From the IMG/VR virus record IMGVR_UViG_3300031576_000045, positions 1 through 60,741 of that record: DNA of 60,741 nt, one strand, 5' to 3'. This stretch comes from a virus. Made by a program: the position numbers and the translations under genes. This document shows, in pieces, positions 41,353 to 48,939 of the stretch. The notes beneath the pieces were generated by a model that was given only the letters and a program-made list of their open reading frames with translations, ran no database searches and was not told where the DNA came from. Positions within the stretch are counted from its first letter, which is position 1. The number at the start of each line of letters is the position of its first letter.

Positions 41353-41393
41353 CAGCGTCGCTCCAGCTCGCGCTCGATCGCACTGCTTCTCAT
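41352..41393 (-). CDS. 13-residue minigene MRSSAIERELERR
   Basis: ATG at 41393 directly after a GGGAGAACGACG cassette (41394-41405). The cassette lies within the last codons (GERR stop) of the upstream gene, whose TGA overlaps this ATG. The minigene stop overlaps the HNH start (TGATG). A very short translated leader or coupling device is likely. Confidence 0.55.
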   Translation of the reverse strand: MRSSAIERELERR

Positions 41394-41803
41394 CGTCGTT
41401 CTCCCGTCTTCTTTGCGCGCTGGATCGCGAGCGCGAACGCGTGCTGCACCTGCTCACTTCTGCGGTCGAAGACCATCAGCCACTCTTCAAGGGTCGGCTC
41501 CGAGAAGGCTACGCGGCAGAGGCGCTGCCACTGACGCGCGCGCTCGACCGTGGTTGGCTTCTGCTCGAGAACGAACCGCGCCTCGGCCGCGTGCGCCGGG
41601 GCGATCACCGACTCGAGCACGTACCAGCCTTCCGGGTACGCACCGCACGTCAGCAGCGCGCCGTGCACGGAGAATCGGGCCACGCCTTCCTCGGACTCCC
41701 AGCACTGGCGCCCCGACGAGTCGAGACAGAAGGGCTCGTTCTCGGCTCCCGACCAACCGCAGGTCTTCATCAGGTGCAGTGCGCGCTTCAGCTCGGAGAT
41801 CAC
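41390..41803 (-). CDS. DUF6197-like protein, 137 aa
   Basis: GTG in GTGA. ELKRALHLMKTCGW near the start, ARFSVHGALLTCGA in the middle, and EPTLEEWLMVFDRRSEQVQHAFALAIQRA at the end resemble DUF6197, a small phage/actinobacterial family of unknown function. The match is by pattern only. Confidence 0.5.
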   Translation of the reverse strand: MISELKRALHLMKTCGWSGAENEPFCLDSSGRQCWESEEGVARFSVHGALLTCGAYPEGWYVLESVIAPAHAAEARFVLEQKPTTVERARQWQRLCRVAFSEPTLEEWLMVFDRRSEQVQHAFALAIQRAKKTGERR

Positions 41804-42357
41804 TTCAGGACCTGGACCCACTTGTTCGACTGCCAGAAGTCCTCTACCGACCAGCGGTTCCCCCACGCCGGCACGAGCGAGGGCTGAGAAATCAGCCCTG
41901 GCGTGATGAAGGGCACGTTGCCGGGCCCGAACCGATGGCCGTTCGAGTCGACCCCGCGGATGACGAGCAGGGAGTCTGGCGGCCCGTCGAACTTTCGACC
42001 GAGCCGACGCAGCACGTTCCGCACCGCGATGTCTTGAATGTGCGTGCTGAACGCTTCCTGCTTGGTGTAGTCCAGACCGCTCTCGACGTTCGTCGGCGCG
42101 TTGTCGATGCACTCCCCGAACGAGCAGATGAAGTCGACCTCCAGCGGATGGGCGCTCAGCTGTCGGAGGTAGCTCTCCTCGTAGAAGACGGTGCACGCCT
42201 TCTCGAAGCTGAAGTCGAACGCGCCCGCGACCCACGCGAGACGCCACCGTCCCTCGCCGTGCTTCGCGTTGAGCTCGGCGGTCTTCGCGTCGCGGCGTCG
42301 TCCGAAGTACCCAGGCCGATGGTCGCTCCTCCAGATGCTCTCAGCCAATTCGCTCAT
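41800..42357 (-). CDS. Hypothetical phage protein, 185 aa
   Basis: ATG at 42357 overlapping the helicase stop. Blocks: GRWRLAWVAGAFDFSFEKA, YEESYLRQL, FICSFGECIDNAPTNVESGLDY, DSLLVIRGVDSNGHRFGPGNVPFI, WSVEDFWQSNKWVQV. I recall similar proteins beside phage replication genes but cannot name the family or role. Confidence 0.6.
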   Translation of the reverse strand: MSELAESIWRSDHRPGYFGRRRDAKTAELNAKHGEGRWRLAWVAGAFDFSFEKACTVFYEESYLRQLSAHPLEVDFICSFGECIDNAPTNVESGLDYTKQEAFSTHIQDIAVRNVLRRLGRKFDGPPDSLLVIRGVDSNGHRFGPGNVPFITPGLISQPSLVPAWGNRWSVEDFWQSNKWVQVLK

Positions 42358-43970
42358 GTGCCCTCCGGCTTGGTGGTCTGCATCGCGCCCAGGTCTAGCG
42401 CCGACTGCGGTTCCGTCTTCTTCTCGTCGCCGGCCGAGTTCGCCTTGCCGTCGACGGCCAAGTCGGAGCCCTTGCGCTTCTTCCGCATCGCGTCGCGCTC
42501 GAAGCCGTCGTCGACAGACTGCTCGAGTGCCTGGTGGCGCTTGTTCCGGCGCTCCTCGGCGCGCTCGGCGTCGACGTCGATTCGACGGCCGCCGTCGGGC
42601 GCGAAGGTCCCGGCCTCGAAGTTCCTCTGGAACTCCATCGTCGGGCCGTTCGGCCACTTGGCCTCGGCGAGGTCGTTCGCCTTCGTGATCGTCGCGCGCA
42701 CCGACGAGCCCTTGGACCACAGGCCGATCACGAGCCTGGCGCGGGCGCCGGCGTCGCGGCCACCCATCATCTTGTCGGGGTCGGGCGGCAGCTCGTGACC
42801 GGGCTTCGCCCGCTCCTCAGTGTCGTGCACGAGGATGCCGACGGGGATCTCGTACCGCTCTGCGAAGTCGCGCCACGCGCGAACCGTCTCCGCGACCGCC
42901 TGCCACCACTCCATGCGCTGCCGCGGGTCGTGGTGACGGATTTCCCTCAGGTTGTCGACGTAGATCCGCTGTACGCCCTTCGTGAAGACCCAGCGCATGG
43001 CACGCCGGATGAGCTCGGAGCGGTGCACGCCGTGTCCGGAGAAGATCTCGACCCGCTTCAGCAGCTCGAAGTGCTCCTGGTCGACGCGAGCCTTCCGGTC
43101 CAGCTGCTCGGGCGTGAGCTTCCGCGACCCGACCTCACGGATCGGGATACCGAGCGCCTCTGCCTGCATCCGGTTCGTCAGCCACTTCGTGCCAGACTCC
43201 AGCCCGATGAGCCCCGTTCTACTCCAGTGGTCCGGACCGAGGTGCGCATCGAGGCGGAGCTGAGCCGGGAGCACCGTCGAGACGTAGGCGTTCTTGCCGA
43301 CGCCGGGCGCGCCCTGGATCATGAACAGGTTCTTCGGGTGCCCGCCAATCATCTCGTCGAGCACGCGGATCCCGGTCTTGTCGTAGCTGGCGATCCCCTG
43401 CTCGACGTTTCGGTCCCACGACGCGTTCAGCGCGAGCAGGTCGGCCTCCGCCGTCTCGTCGCGGGCGAAGTCCAGCGCGAGACCCGAGACGATCGTGTTC
43501 AGCGCGTCTGTGCAGTGGCCGGGCGCGAACCGCCCGCGGTCGATGAGGTCGACCTGCTGCATGAGCGCGCCTCGGATCTCTCGTGCACGGGCCTGGATCC
43601 GCACATCCTCCGCGACCTGCAGCGCCTGGTCGCGGGTGAGGACGTTCGCCTCCTGCACGTCGGTCAGCCACCGAAGGTCGGAGTCGGCGAGAAGCTGAGC
43701 ACGCTTCCCTGCGCTGACCACGGTGACCGCATTCACGCCGAGCTTCCGCTCGGATAGCCGGCGCATGATCATCCACACGACGGCGCACCGCGGCTGACTG
43801 AAGCTCGCACGGGAGAGACCGCTCGCGTCCATCAGCTCCAGCTTGTCGGGCAGCTCAAGCACGGCGCCGATCAGCTTCTCCTCGATCTCGTGCGACGGCG
43901 CCGACCGGCGCAATGGGATGACCGCGGCGGGCTGCATCGGCGCGCCCGCGTAGCCCTGGAACTCGCTCAC
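42354..43970 (-). CDS. DnaB-like replicative helicase
   Basis: 538 aa from GTG at 43970 (GTGA). The N-terminal domain has EEKLIGAVLELPDKLE. The core has FMIQGAPGVGKNA (Walker A, 220-227), TGLIGLESGTKWLTNRMQAEALG, QRIYVDNLREI (Walker B-like), VGILVHDTEERA and DPDKMMGGRDAGARARLVI. The Walker A ends G-K-N rather than G-K-S/T. Lys-rich C-terminal tail. It likely unwinds phage DNA; no polymerase gene is found nearby. Confidence 0.8.
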   Translation of the reverse strand: MSEFQGYAGAPMQPAAVIPLRRSAPSHEIEEKLIGAVLELPDKLELMDASGLSRASFSQPRCAVVWMIMRRLSERKLGVNAVTVVSAGKRAQLLADSDLRWLTDVQEANVLTRDQALQVAEDVRIQARAREIRGALMQQVDLIDRGRFAPGHCTDALNTIVSGLALDFARDETAEADLLALNASWDRNVEQGIASYDKTGIRVLDEMIGGHPKNLFMIQGAPGVGKNAYVSTVLPAQLRLDAHLGPDHWSRTGLIGLESGTKWLTNRMQAEALGIPIREVGSRKLTPEQLDRKARVDQEHFELLKRVEIFSGHGVHRSELIRRAMRWVFTKGVQRIYVDNLREIRHHDPRQRMEWWQAVAETVRAWRDFAERYEIPVGILVHDTEERAKPGHELPPDPDKMMGGRDAGARARLVIGLWSKGSSVRATITKANDLAEAKWPNGPTMEFQRNFEAGTFAPDGGRRIDVDAERAEERRNKRHQALEQSVDDGFERDAMRKKRKGSDLAVDGKANSAGDEKKTEPQSALDLGAMQTTKPEGT

Positions 43971-44479
43971 GGTGACGCTCCTGATGCCTCGTACGACGGG
44001 ATGTACTTCGGCCACACGCGGTCAGACACGAACGCGTTGAAGGGCCACGGCGGCTCGAGACCCGCGGCCCACTTGTCGGTGAAGAACTTGTGGAAGAAGA
44101 AGAGACGCAGCACGTCGTCGACCGACTTCACCGCCTCGCGCACCTTCGCACTGCCGCAGCTCTGGCACTCGACCAGCAGCGCGTTCGCCGCGGCGATCAC
44201 CGGCTGCATCGCGGTGTTCACGAACGCCGGCGTCGATGGCCGGTCGGGCACGAACGGGATCCCGTGCAGCTCGAACTCCTCTTCGCGGGCCTCACGGAAG
44301 AGTCGGAAGACCCGCTCGGCCTCGCTCAGCGCGCGCGGCGGGCGCGGCGGCGCCGTCGGCACGGCGGGCAGGTCTCGCTGCGCCGGCCGACCTTCTAGCA
44401 CGGCGATCTCTCGTCGGACTTCGGCGAGCTGAAGAATCATCCGCGCTTCTTTCTTCTTCAGCCGGTCGATTGTCGCCAT
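43967..44479 (-). CDS. Hypothetical replication-region protein, 170 aa
   Basis: Encoded just before the helicase. N-terminal coiled coil (IDRLKKKEARMILQLAEVRREIAVLE), Pro linker, then a helical domain with FRLFREAREEEFELHGIPF, CQSCGSAKV and VLRLFFFHKFF. A helicase partner or loader is possible from position only. Confidence 0.55.
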   Translation of the reverse strand: MATIDRLKKKEARMILQLAEVRREIAVLEGRPAQRDLPAVPTAPPRPPRALSEAERVFRLFREAREEEFELHGIPFVPDRPSTPAFVNTAMQPVIAAANALLVECQSCGSAKVREAVKSVDDVLRLFFFHKFFTDKWAAGLEPPWPFNAFVSDRVWPKYIPSYEASGASP

Positions 44480-44601
44480 TGCCGATCCGCCTTTCTTGCC
44501 TTCCTGGCGGCGACGAAGACCGCGCGTCTGCGCTCGCGCGCGCGGAACCACGCCGATCGCTTGCGTATCGCGAAGTCGATCTCTGCTTCCGTCTTCGTCA
44601 T
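44458..44601 (-). CDS. 47-aa basic protein
   Basis: ATG at 44601 preceded by GGGAGGTGGTC, a good ribosome site. TEAEIDFAIRKRSAWFRARERRRAVFVAARKARKADRQ is one long basic helix. First gene of the minus operon after the divergent region. Possibly nucleic-acid binding. Confidence 0.55.
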   Translation of the reverse strand: MTKTEAEIDFAIRKRSAWFRARERRRAVFVAARKARKADRQWRQSTG

Positions 44602-45307
44602 GACCACCTCCCAGAGAACTGCACCCGCGGCGGCGCGTGACCGCCGCTCGCGGGTTCCGCCCGAAGGGCAGGATTCTGGAATCGAAGAACGACCGCGTCG
44701 GGTCACGCCGTTCGCGTCGGTCAACCTATGCCACGAATCAGTGACGCGTGCCGAGCGAGACTCGTGTCGAGCGAGTGATTACGCGCCGATCCGATCTACG
44801 GTTTTCTCCTAGTGCGTGTCTATTGATCAGGCGTGTCTCTTACGAGACACGCACTAATTGTCGAACGAATGTTTTGCGCGTCGGCGTGCTCTCTCTGGCC
44901 GCAGACCGATCTTGACACGACGTGTTTTCGGATCGATTGCTTCGCGCGCGCGGTGACGGCATGCGTCTCCTACGGGCGTCAGGGCGCAGCGACCGGGCAG
45001 CGAATTCGTTTCGAACACTCCCCGATGAGCAGTCCCCGTCGACGACCGCTTCGCGGCGCGCGGCTTCATCGCGCGACGCGCCCAAGGCCCCGGGGCAGGG
45101 GCCGCGGGAGTGGGCCGCCGCTGTCGCGCGATCAGCGCACGATCTTGAGGGCGAAGACCTTGCGCGACGCGATGCGGCCGTGAGACAAAGGGCATCGACC
45201 ACGCCGCGTTCGCGCGCGGCTCACTGCAGTCACAGCAGATCATCGCTGGCCTCCGGCCCCGCGTGCGCGAACACGCGGCGGGCCGGGGGTTGGCCGGGAG
45301 AACGACG
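44602..45307. promoter_or_regulatory. Divergent control region between minus and plus operons
   Basis: About 700 bases without a convincing gene, less GC-rich than the flanks. It holds paired GAGCGAG motifs (44750-44780), a strong inverted/direct repeat (44810-44856), and a TTGACA at 44912-44917 with a poor -10 (GATTGC) 17 bases later. A plus frame from 44961 to 45317 is open but its second half is unconvincing. Promoters for both operons, and possibly the origin, are expected here. Confidence 0.5.
44810..44856. repeat. Operator- or origin-like inverted and direct repeats
   Basis: TAGTGCGTGTCT (44810-44821) is perfectly complemented at 44845-44856. Inside, GCGTGTCTC (44831-44839) pairs with GAGACACGC (44844-44852) over a 4-base loop. 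The same right arm can therefore pair with either left copy, giving two mutually exclusive hairpins, or two repressor half-site arrangements. Confidence 0.75.
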
Positions 45308-45739
45308 ATGGGTCTGAAGAAGAACGAGCTACACGATCTCTTCGAGCAGGTGCCGTCCCCTCTTGAGGTCAAGAATTTCTGCGCCGTCGACGGCGCGGCG
45401 TGCGTAGCGGTCCCCATGGGGGCGCTGCAGCGGCTCAACGCGTGGCTCGTCGCCGTGCGCGCGGTGCGCGTCTCCGGCCCGGTCGAGTTCCAGCTCGGGT
45501 TCAAGTGGTCCGCGGTCACCGCCGACGGAGTGCTCGGCGTCATGGTCGAGATCGGCCGCGTGCCGAAGGACGGAAAAGAGCCGGTCGGCGACACGTGGAG
45601 CGGCGTCTACTGCGACCCGAAGCGCTTCATCGAGCTGATCGGCGCGGCGATCAAAGAGTCGGAGGTCGTCTGGCCGGGCACGTTCACCATGAAGAAGGCC
45701 CCGTCGGTGTCAGACCCCGATGGTAGCAAGGTGCACTGA
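45308..45739 (+). CDS. Hypothetical protein, 143 aa
   Basis: ATG after the GGGAGAACGACG cassette (45296-45307), which excludes an upstream start at 45263. A beta-rich domain with LGVMVEIGRVPKDG and DTWSGVYCDPKRFIELIGAAI. First gene of the recombination operon. No family recognised. Confidence 0.65.
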   Translation: MGLKKNELHDLFEQVPSPLEVKNFCAVDGAACVAVPMGALQRLNAWLVAVRAVRVSGPVEFQLGFKWSAVTADGVLGVMVEIGRVPKDGKEPVGDTWSGVYCDPKRFIELIGAAIKESEVVWPGTFTMKKAPSVSDPDGSKVH

Positions 45740-45945
45740 TGGGCAGCCGCGAACGCGACGCAGCGCGCGACACCGCGCGCCGGATCTTCGACGACATGGA
45801 GCCGTCGACCAGGGCGGCGTTCCTCGATGAGCTGGTGTGGGGCTCGTTCGACTGGCGCGACTTCTTCGACGACAAGCCGTCGCCCGGCGTCGTGTCCGCG
45901 CTCGGAGACCTGATCGAGAGCTGGGAGGCGGTGGGCGCATGCTGA
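45739..45945 (+). CDS. 68-aa helical protein
   Basis: ATG overlapping the upstream TGA (TGATG). RRIFDDMEPSTRAAFLDELVWGSFDWRDFF is acidic and helical. The position next to a nuclease gene suggests an accessory of recombination; function unknown. Confidence 0.6.
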   Translation: MGSRERDAARDTARRIFDDMEPSTRAAFLDELVWGSFDWRDFFDDKPSPGVVSALGDLIESWEAVGAC

Positions 45946-47096
45946 CCGACGAACAGAAGAAGCTCCGCACCACTGCGTTCGGTGCCTCAGAGGCGCCGAC
46001 CCTCGTGGGTGTCGGGCCGGGGAAGCTGGTCGAACTCTGGCAGGCCAAGATGGATCCGACGGCCGATCCGTTCGCCGACTGCGACCAGAACGACCTCGTG
46101 GAACTCGGCCAGGAGTACGAAGACCCCGTGTGCCACATCTACGCGAGGCGGACCGGCACCTTTCTCGCCCGTGTCGATACCCTTCGGCACCCGACTAAGC
46201 CGCTCGCGGTCGCCACGCCAGATCGCGCACGCTTCACGAGCGAGGAGGCGTTGCGCGCCGTCGCTGCGAATGGGCCGATCTCGTCCGTCGAAGCACTCGA
46301 GGCGGCGGATCGCCTGGTCGAAGCGAAGACGACGGGCAACCGCTACCGGCACGAGTACGGCCGGGCCGGTTCCGGCGTCGTACCCGAAGAGAAGTGCTTG
46401 CAGTGCGTGTGGCAGATGGGCGTAACGGGCCTGCGCGTCGTCGACTTGCCGGTGCTCTTCATGGGCGAGTGGGGGCGGCGCATCGAAGTGTTCACCGTGA
46501 TGTGGAACGAGGACCTGTTCAACTGGCTATACGAGGCCGCTGAGCGCTTCTGGACTGACCACGTCGTCACCAGGAAACCGCCACCTCCCGACGGCACCGA
46601 TCGGTACGACGAGGCGCTCGCGCGCATGTTCCCAGCCGACCGCAAGCCTCCAGCGGTGGCCGACGAAGTCGACGAGCAGCTGATGCTCGACTACGCGAAG
46701 TTCCGCGAGGTCGAGCGACGCGCGGAGCTGCTCAAGAAGAAGCTCGGCCAGCGGCTCAAGGCGCGCATCGGCGAGGCCGGCGGGCTGGTGAGCCCGACGC
46801 TCGGAAAGCTCAGCTGGACTCGGTCGAAGGACAGCACCGAGGTCGACTGGGAGAAAGCCGCGCAGGAGGCGCTGCTGCTGGCGGGCCAATGCCTCAACGC
46901 CTTCGATCACCTGCGCGACGTCGGAGAGCACCTGTCGTCAGAGAACCGCGCGCAGCTCGAGGCGCGGCTGAAGGCGATCGTCCCCGGCTCGACGAAGACG
47001 AGGTCCGGCTACCGCTCGCTCCGGCTCTACCCGAAGGGACCCGCCGCGCTGGAGCTGGCACGGCTCAACGTAGCGCTCGACGCACTGGGCGAGTGA
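45939..47096 (+). CDS. YqaJ-type (lambda exonuclease-like) recombinase nuclease
   Basis: 385 aa. FGASEAPTLVGVGPGKLVELWQAK, EYEDPVCHIYARRTG, LAVATPDRA and LVEAKTTGNRYRHEYG, then EEKCLQCVWQMGVTGLRVVDLPVLF: the D and E-x-K catalytic residues and the Q-C-x-W-Q helix of the YqaJ family. It resects 5' strands to feed the annealing protein encoded next. Confidence 0.88.
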   Translation: MLTDEQKKLRTTAFGASEAPTLVGVGPGKLVELWQAKMDPTADPFADCDQNDLVELGQEYEDPVCHIYARRTGTFLARVDTLRHPTKPLAVATPDRARFTSEEALRAVAANGPISSVEALEAADRLVEAKTTGNRYRHEYGRAGSGVVPEEKCLQCVWQMGVTGLRVVDLPVLFMGEWGRRIEVFTVMWNEDLFNWLYEAAERFWTDHVVTRKPPPPDGTDRYDEALARMFPADRKPPAVADEVDEQLMLDYAKFREVERRAELLKKKLGQRLKARIGEAGGLVSPTLGKLSWTRSKDSTEVDWEKAAQEALLLAGQCLNAFDHLRDVGEHLSSENRAQLEARLKAIVPGSTKTRSGYRSLRLYPKGPAALELARLNVALDALGE

Positions 47097-47125
47097 AGTT
47101 CAACCGCAGCACCAAGGAGAAGAAC

Positions 47126-48562
47126 ATGGGCAACGAGAAGACCGAAGAGAAGACCGAGCTGGGACCGGAGCTGACCGCGATCACCGGGACACGCACACCG
47201 CTAGCGAAGGTGGTGCCGATCGACGAGTCGCGCGTCGACCTGTTCAACCCGCGGAAGTGGGGGCGCGAAGACATCGAGGTGATCAAGAAGACCGTCTGCC
47301 CGGCCGGCATCCCCGACGCCGACTTCAAGCTCTTCATCATGAAGTGCCAGGCCAGCGGGATGAACCCGCTGCTCGGCGAGGCCTTCTGTATCAAGCGCAA
47401 CCAGAACATCGGCACCAAGGACAACCCGAAGTGGATCGAGGTCTTCCAGTTCACGCCCGGCGAGCAGGGCATGGAGGGCCGCGCCGACGACTTCCCCGAC
47501 TTCCGCGGGCTGCGCGCGGCTGCGGTCTACGAGAACGACAAGATCCTGATCGACAGCAGCGCGGGCGAGGTCAGCCACCAGTGGAACCCGGTCGACAAGA
47601 ACCGCGGCCGGCTGGTCGGCGCCTGGGCCCTCGCCTACCGCGAGGGCCGCAAGACGCCGGCCGAGTACGTGCGCCTGGAGGAGTACTTCGACATGCGCAA
47701 CCCGAAGTGGACCTCGTCGCCGGCAACGATGCTCGTCAAATGCGCCCGCGCCGCTGCGCTGCGCCGCGCCTACCCGAACACGTTCGACGGCGTCTTCGTG
47801 CGCGAGGAGATCCGCGACGACGTCGTCGACGGCGAGCTGACCGCGTCGCAGGCGGCAGACGTGAACCGGGACACGACCGACCGGCTGGCCGACCGCATGA
47901 AGCAGACGGCGAAGAAGCAGGACGAGCTCAAGACCGGCGACGCTTCCCGGGCGGGGGCGGTAAGCGTCCCGACGCAGGCATCGAAGGCGACGATCGACGT
48001 CGTCCCGACCGCGCCGCCGAAGGAGGAGAAGCCGCCGCAGCACATTCGAGTCGTCCGCGCGCGCTCCGAGCACGACCGTCTCGTCGAGGAGAAGGCGCTC
48101 GCCGCGAAGCTCGATGCGCTGGGCATCGGCTACGACGGCGAGCGACTCGCGAAGGACGACGCCTACTTCGCTGCGCTCACGGAGGAGGCAGACAAGCAGG
48201 CGAAGCGCGCGGCCGGGGCGGTGAGCGGCGGAACGATGGACCGCGCCGCCGCGGCCGGGCCGGCGCCGGTCGAGGAGAAGCTGCCGCACCAGGTCGCCGA
48301 CGAGAAGAAAGCGGCCGACGGACCGCTGATGGTCTTCGGGCCGGCCGACGTGAAGGGCAAGCCGATCAAGTCGCTCGACGGGCCGAAGCTGCTTGAGATG
48401 ATCGGCTACGGCGAGGAGAAGATCTCCCAGCTCGACGAGGCGAAGGCGAAGAAGGTCCGCGCGTGCATCGACCTCATGAAGAAGGAGATGGAGGCGCGTG
48501 ACAAGGCGCTGACCGAAGACGCGACCCCGCCCGAGCCGGGCAGCGACTTCGACGTCGACTGA
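47126..48562 (+). CDS. bet: Bet/RecT-type single-strand annealing protein
   Basis: 478 aa; AAGGAG precedes the ATG. Residues about 50-240 match Bet: IKKTVCPAGIPDADFKLFIMKCQASGMNPLLGEAF, RGLRAAAVYENDKILID, RGRLVGAWALAYREG and PATMLVKCARAAALRRAYP. The long C-terminal extension (about 230 aa, Lys/Ala/Glu-rich) is larger than in lambda Bet. Forms a two-gene recombination pair with the YqaJ nuclease. Confidence 0.88.
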   Translation: MGNEKTEEKTELGPELTAITGTRTPLAKVVPIDESRVDLFNPRKWGREDIEVIKKTVCPAGIPDADFKLFIMKCQASGMNPLLGEAFCIKRNQNIGTKDNPKWIEVFQFTPGEQGMEGRADDFPDFRGLRAAAVYENDKILIDSSAGEVSHQWNPVDKNRGRLVGAWALAYREGRKTPAEYVRLEEYFDMRNPKWTSSPATMLVKCARAAALRRAYPNTFDGVFVREEIRDDVVDGELTASQAADVNRDTTDRLADRMKQTAKKQDELKTGDASRAGAVSVPTQASKATIDVVPTAPPKEEKPPQHIRVVRARSEHDRLVEEKALAAKLDALGIGYDGERLAKDDAYFAALTEEADKQAKRAAGAVSGGTMDRAAAAGPAPVEEKLPHQVADEKKAADGPLMVFGPADVKGKPIKSLDGPKLLEMIGYGEEKISQLDEAKAKKVRACIDLMKKEMEARDKALTEDATPPEPGSDFDVD

Positions 48563-48595
48563 AGGACAACGCGCGGCCCACCTGGGAATCGGTGG

Positions 48596-48654
48596 GTGAT
48601 GACGGAGCAGGTGCGGCGCTGCAGCGCCCCGGGTTCGACACCCGGTTCGTCACT
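48596..48654 (+). other. tRNA-like element lacking one arm
   Basis: CCGGG TTCGACA CCCGG (48629-48645) is a textbook T-arm. GTGATGA (48596-48602) can pair with TCGTCAC (48647-48653) as an acceptor-like stem. Only about 26 bases separate the parts, too few for both D and anticodon arms, so it is not a normal tRNA. It follows a CCCACC/GGTGGG hairpin (48577-48596) just behind bet. Confidence 0.35.
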
Positions 48655-48687
48655 GGCAGTTCACAACGCAGCACCGGGAGAACGACG

Positions 48688-48939
48688 ATGACGAACGAGA
48701 AGATCAAACCCAGGCGACGGTTCCATGTGGCGATCGTCGTCGATGGCGACACGTGGGAGGACGTCGCGCAGTCGCTCCGAGAGCTGCTGCCGCACGTCGA
48801 GGAGCACGGCCCGAAGTGCGACTCGGTGAGCGGCGGGTACTCGCGAGGGCACTTCGTGCACGTCGTCGAGGATCCGGAGATGACCAATGAGAAGTACCAA
48901 GCCGCGCTCGACGCGTACCTGGCGGAGGTGCGGTCGTGA
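48688..48939 (+). CDS. Hypothetical protein, 83 aa
   Basis: GGGAGAACGACG cassette at 48676-48687. The first five codons (MTNEK) match the 5' end of recA at DNA level, beyond the cassette itself. RRRFHVAIVVDGDTWEDVAQSLRELL suggests an alpha/beta ferredoxin-like fold. No family recognised. Confidence 0.6.
   Translation: MTNEKIKPRRRFHVAIVVDGDTWEDVAQSLRELLPHVEEHGPKCDSVSGGYSRGHFVHVVEDPEMTNEKYQAALDAYLAEVRS

Noticed and set aside
44833-45317. Possible plus or minus genes in the divergent region
   Set aside because: Several short open frames exist, but none keeps protein-like composition throughout; treated as regulatory DNA.
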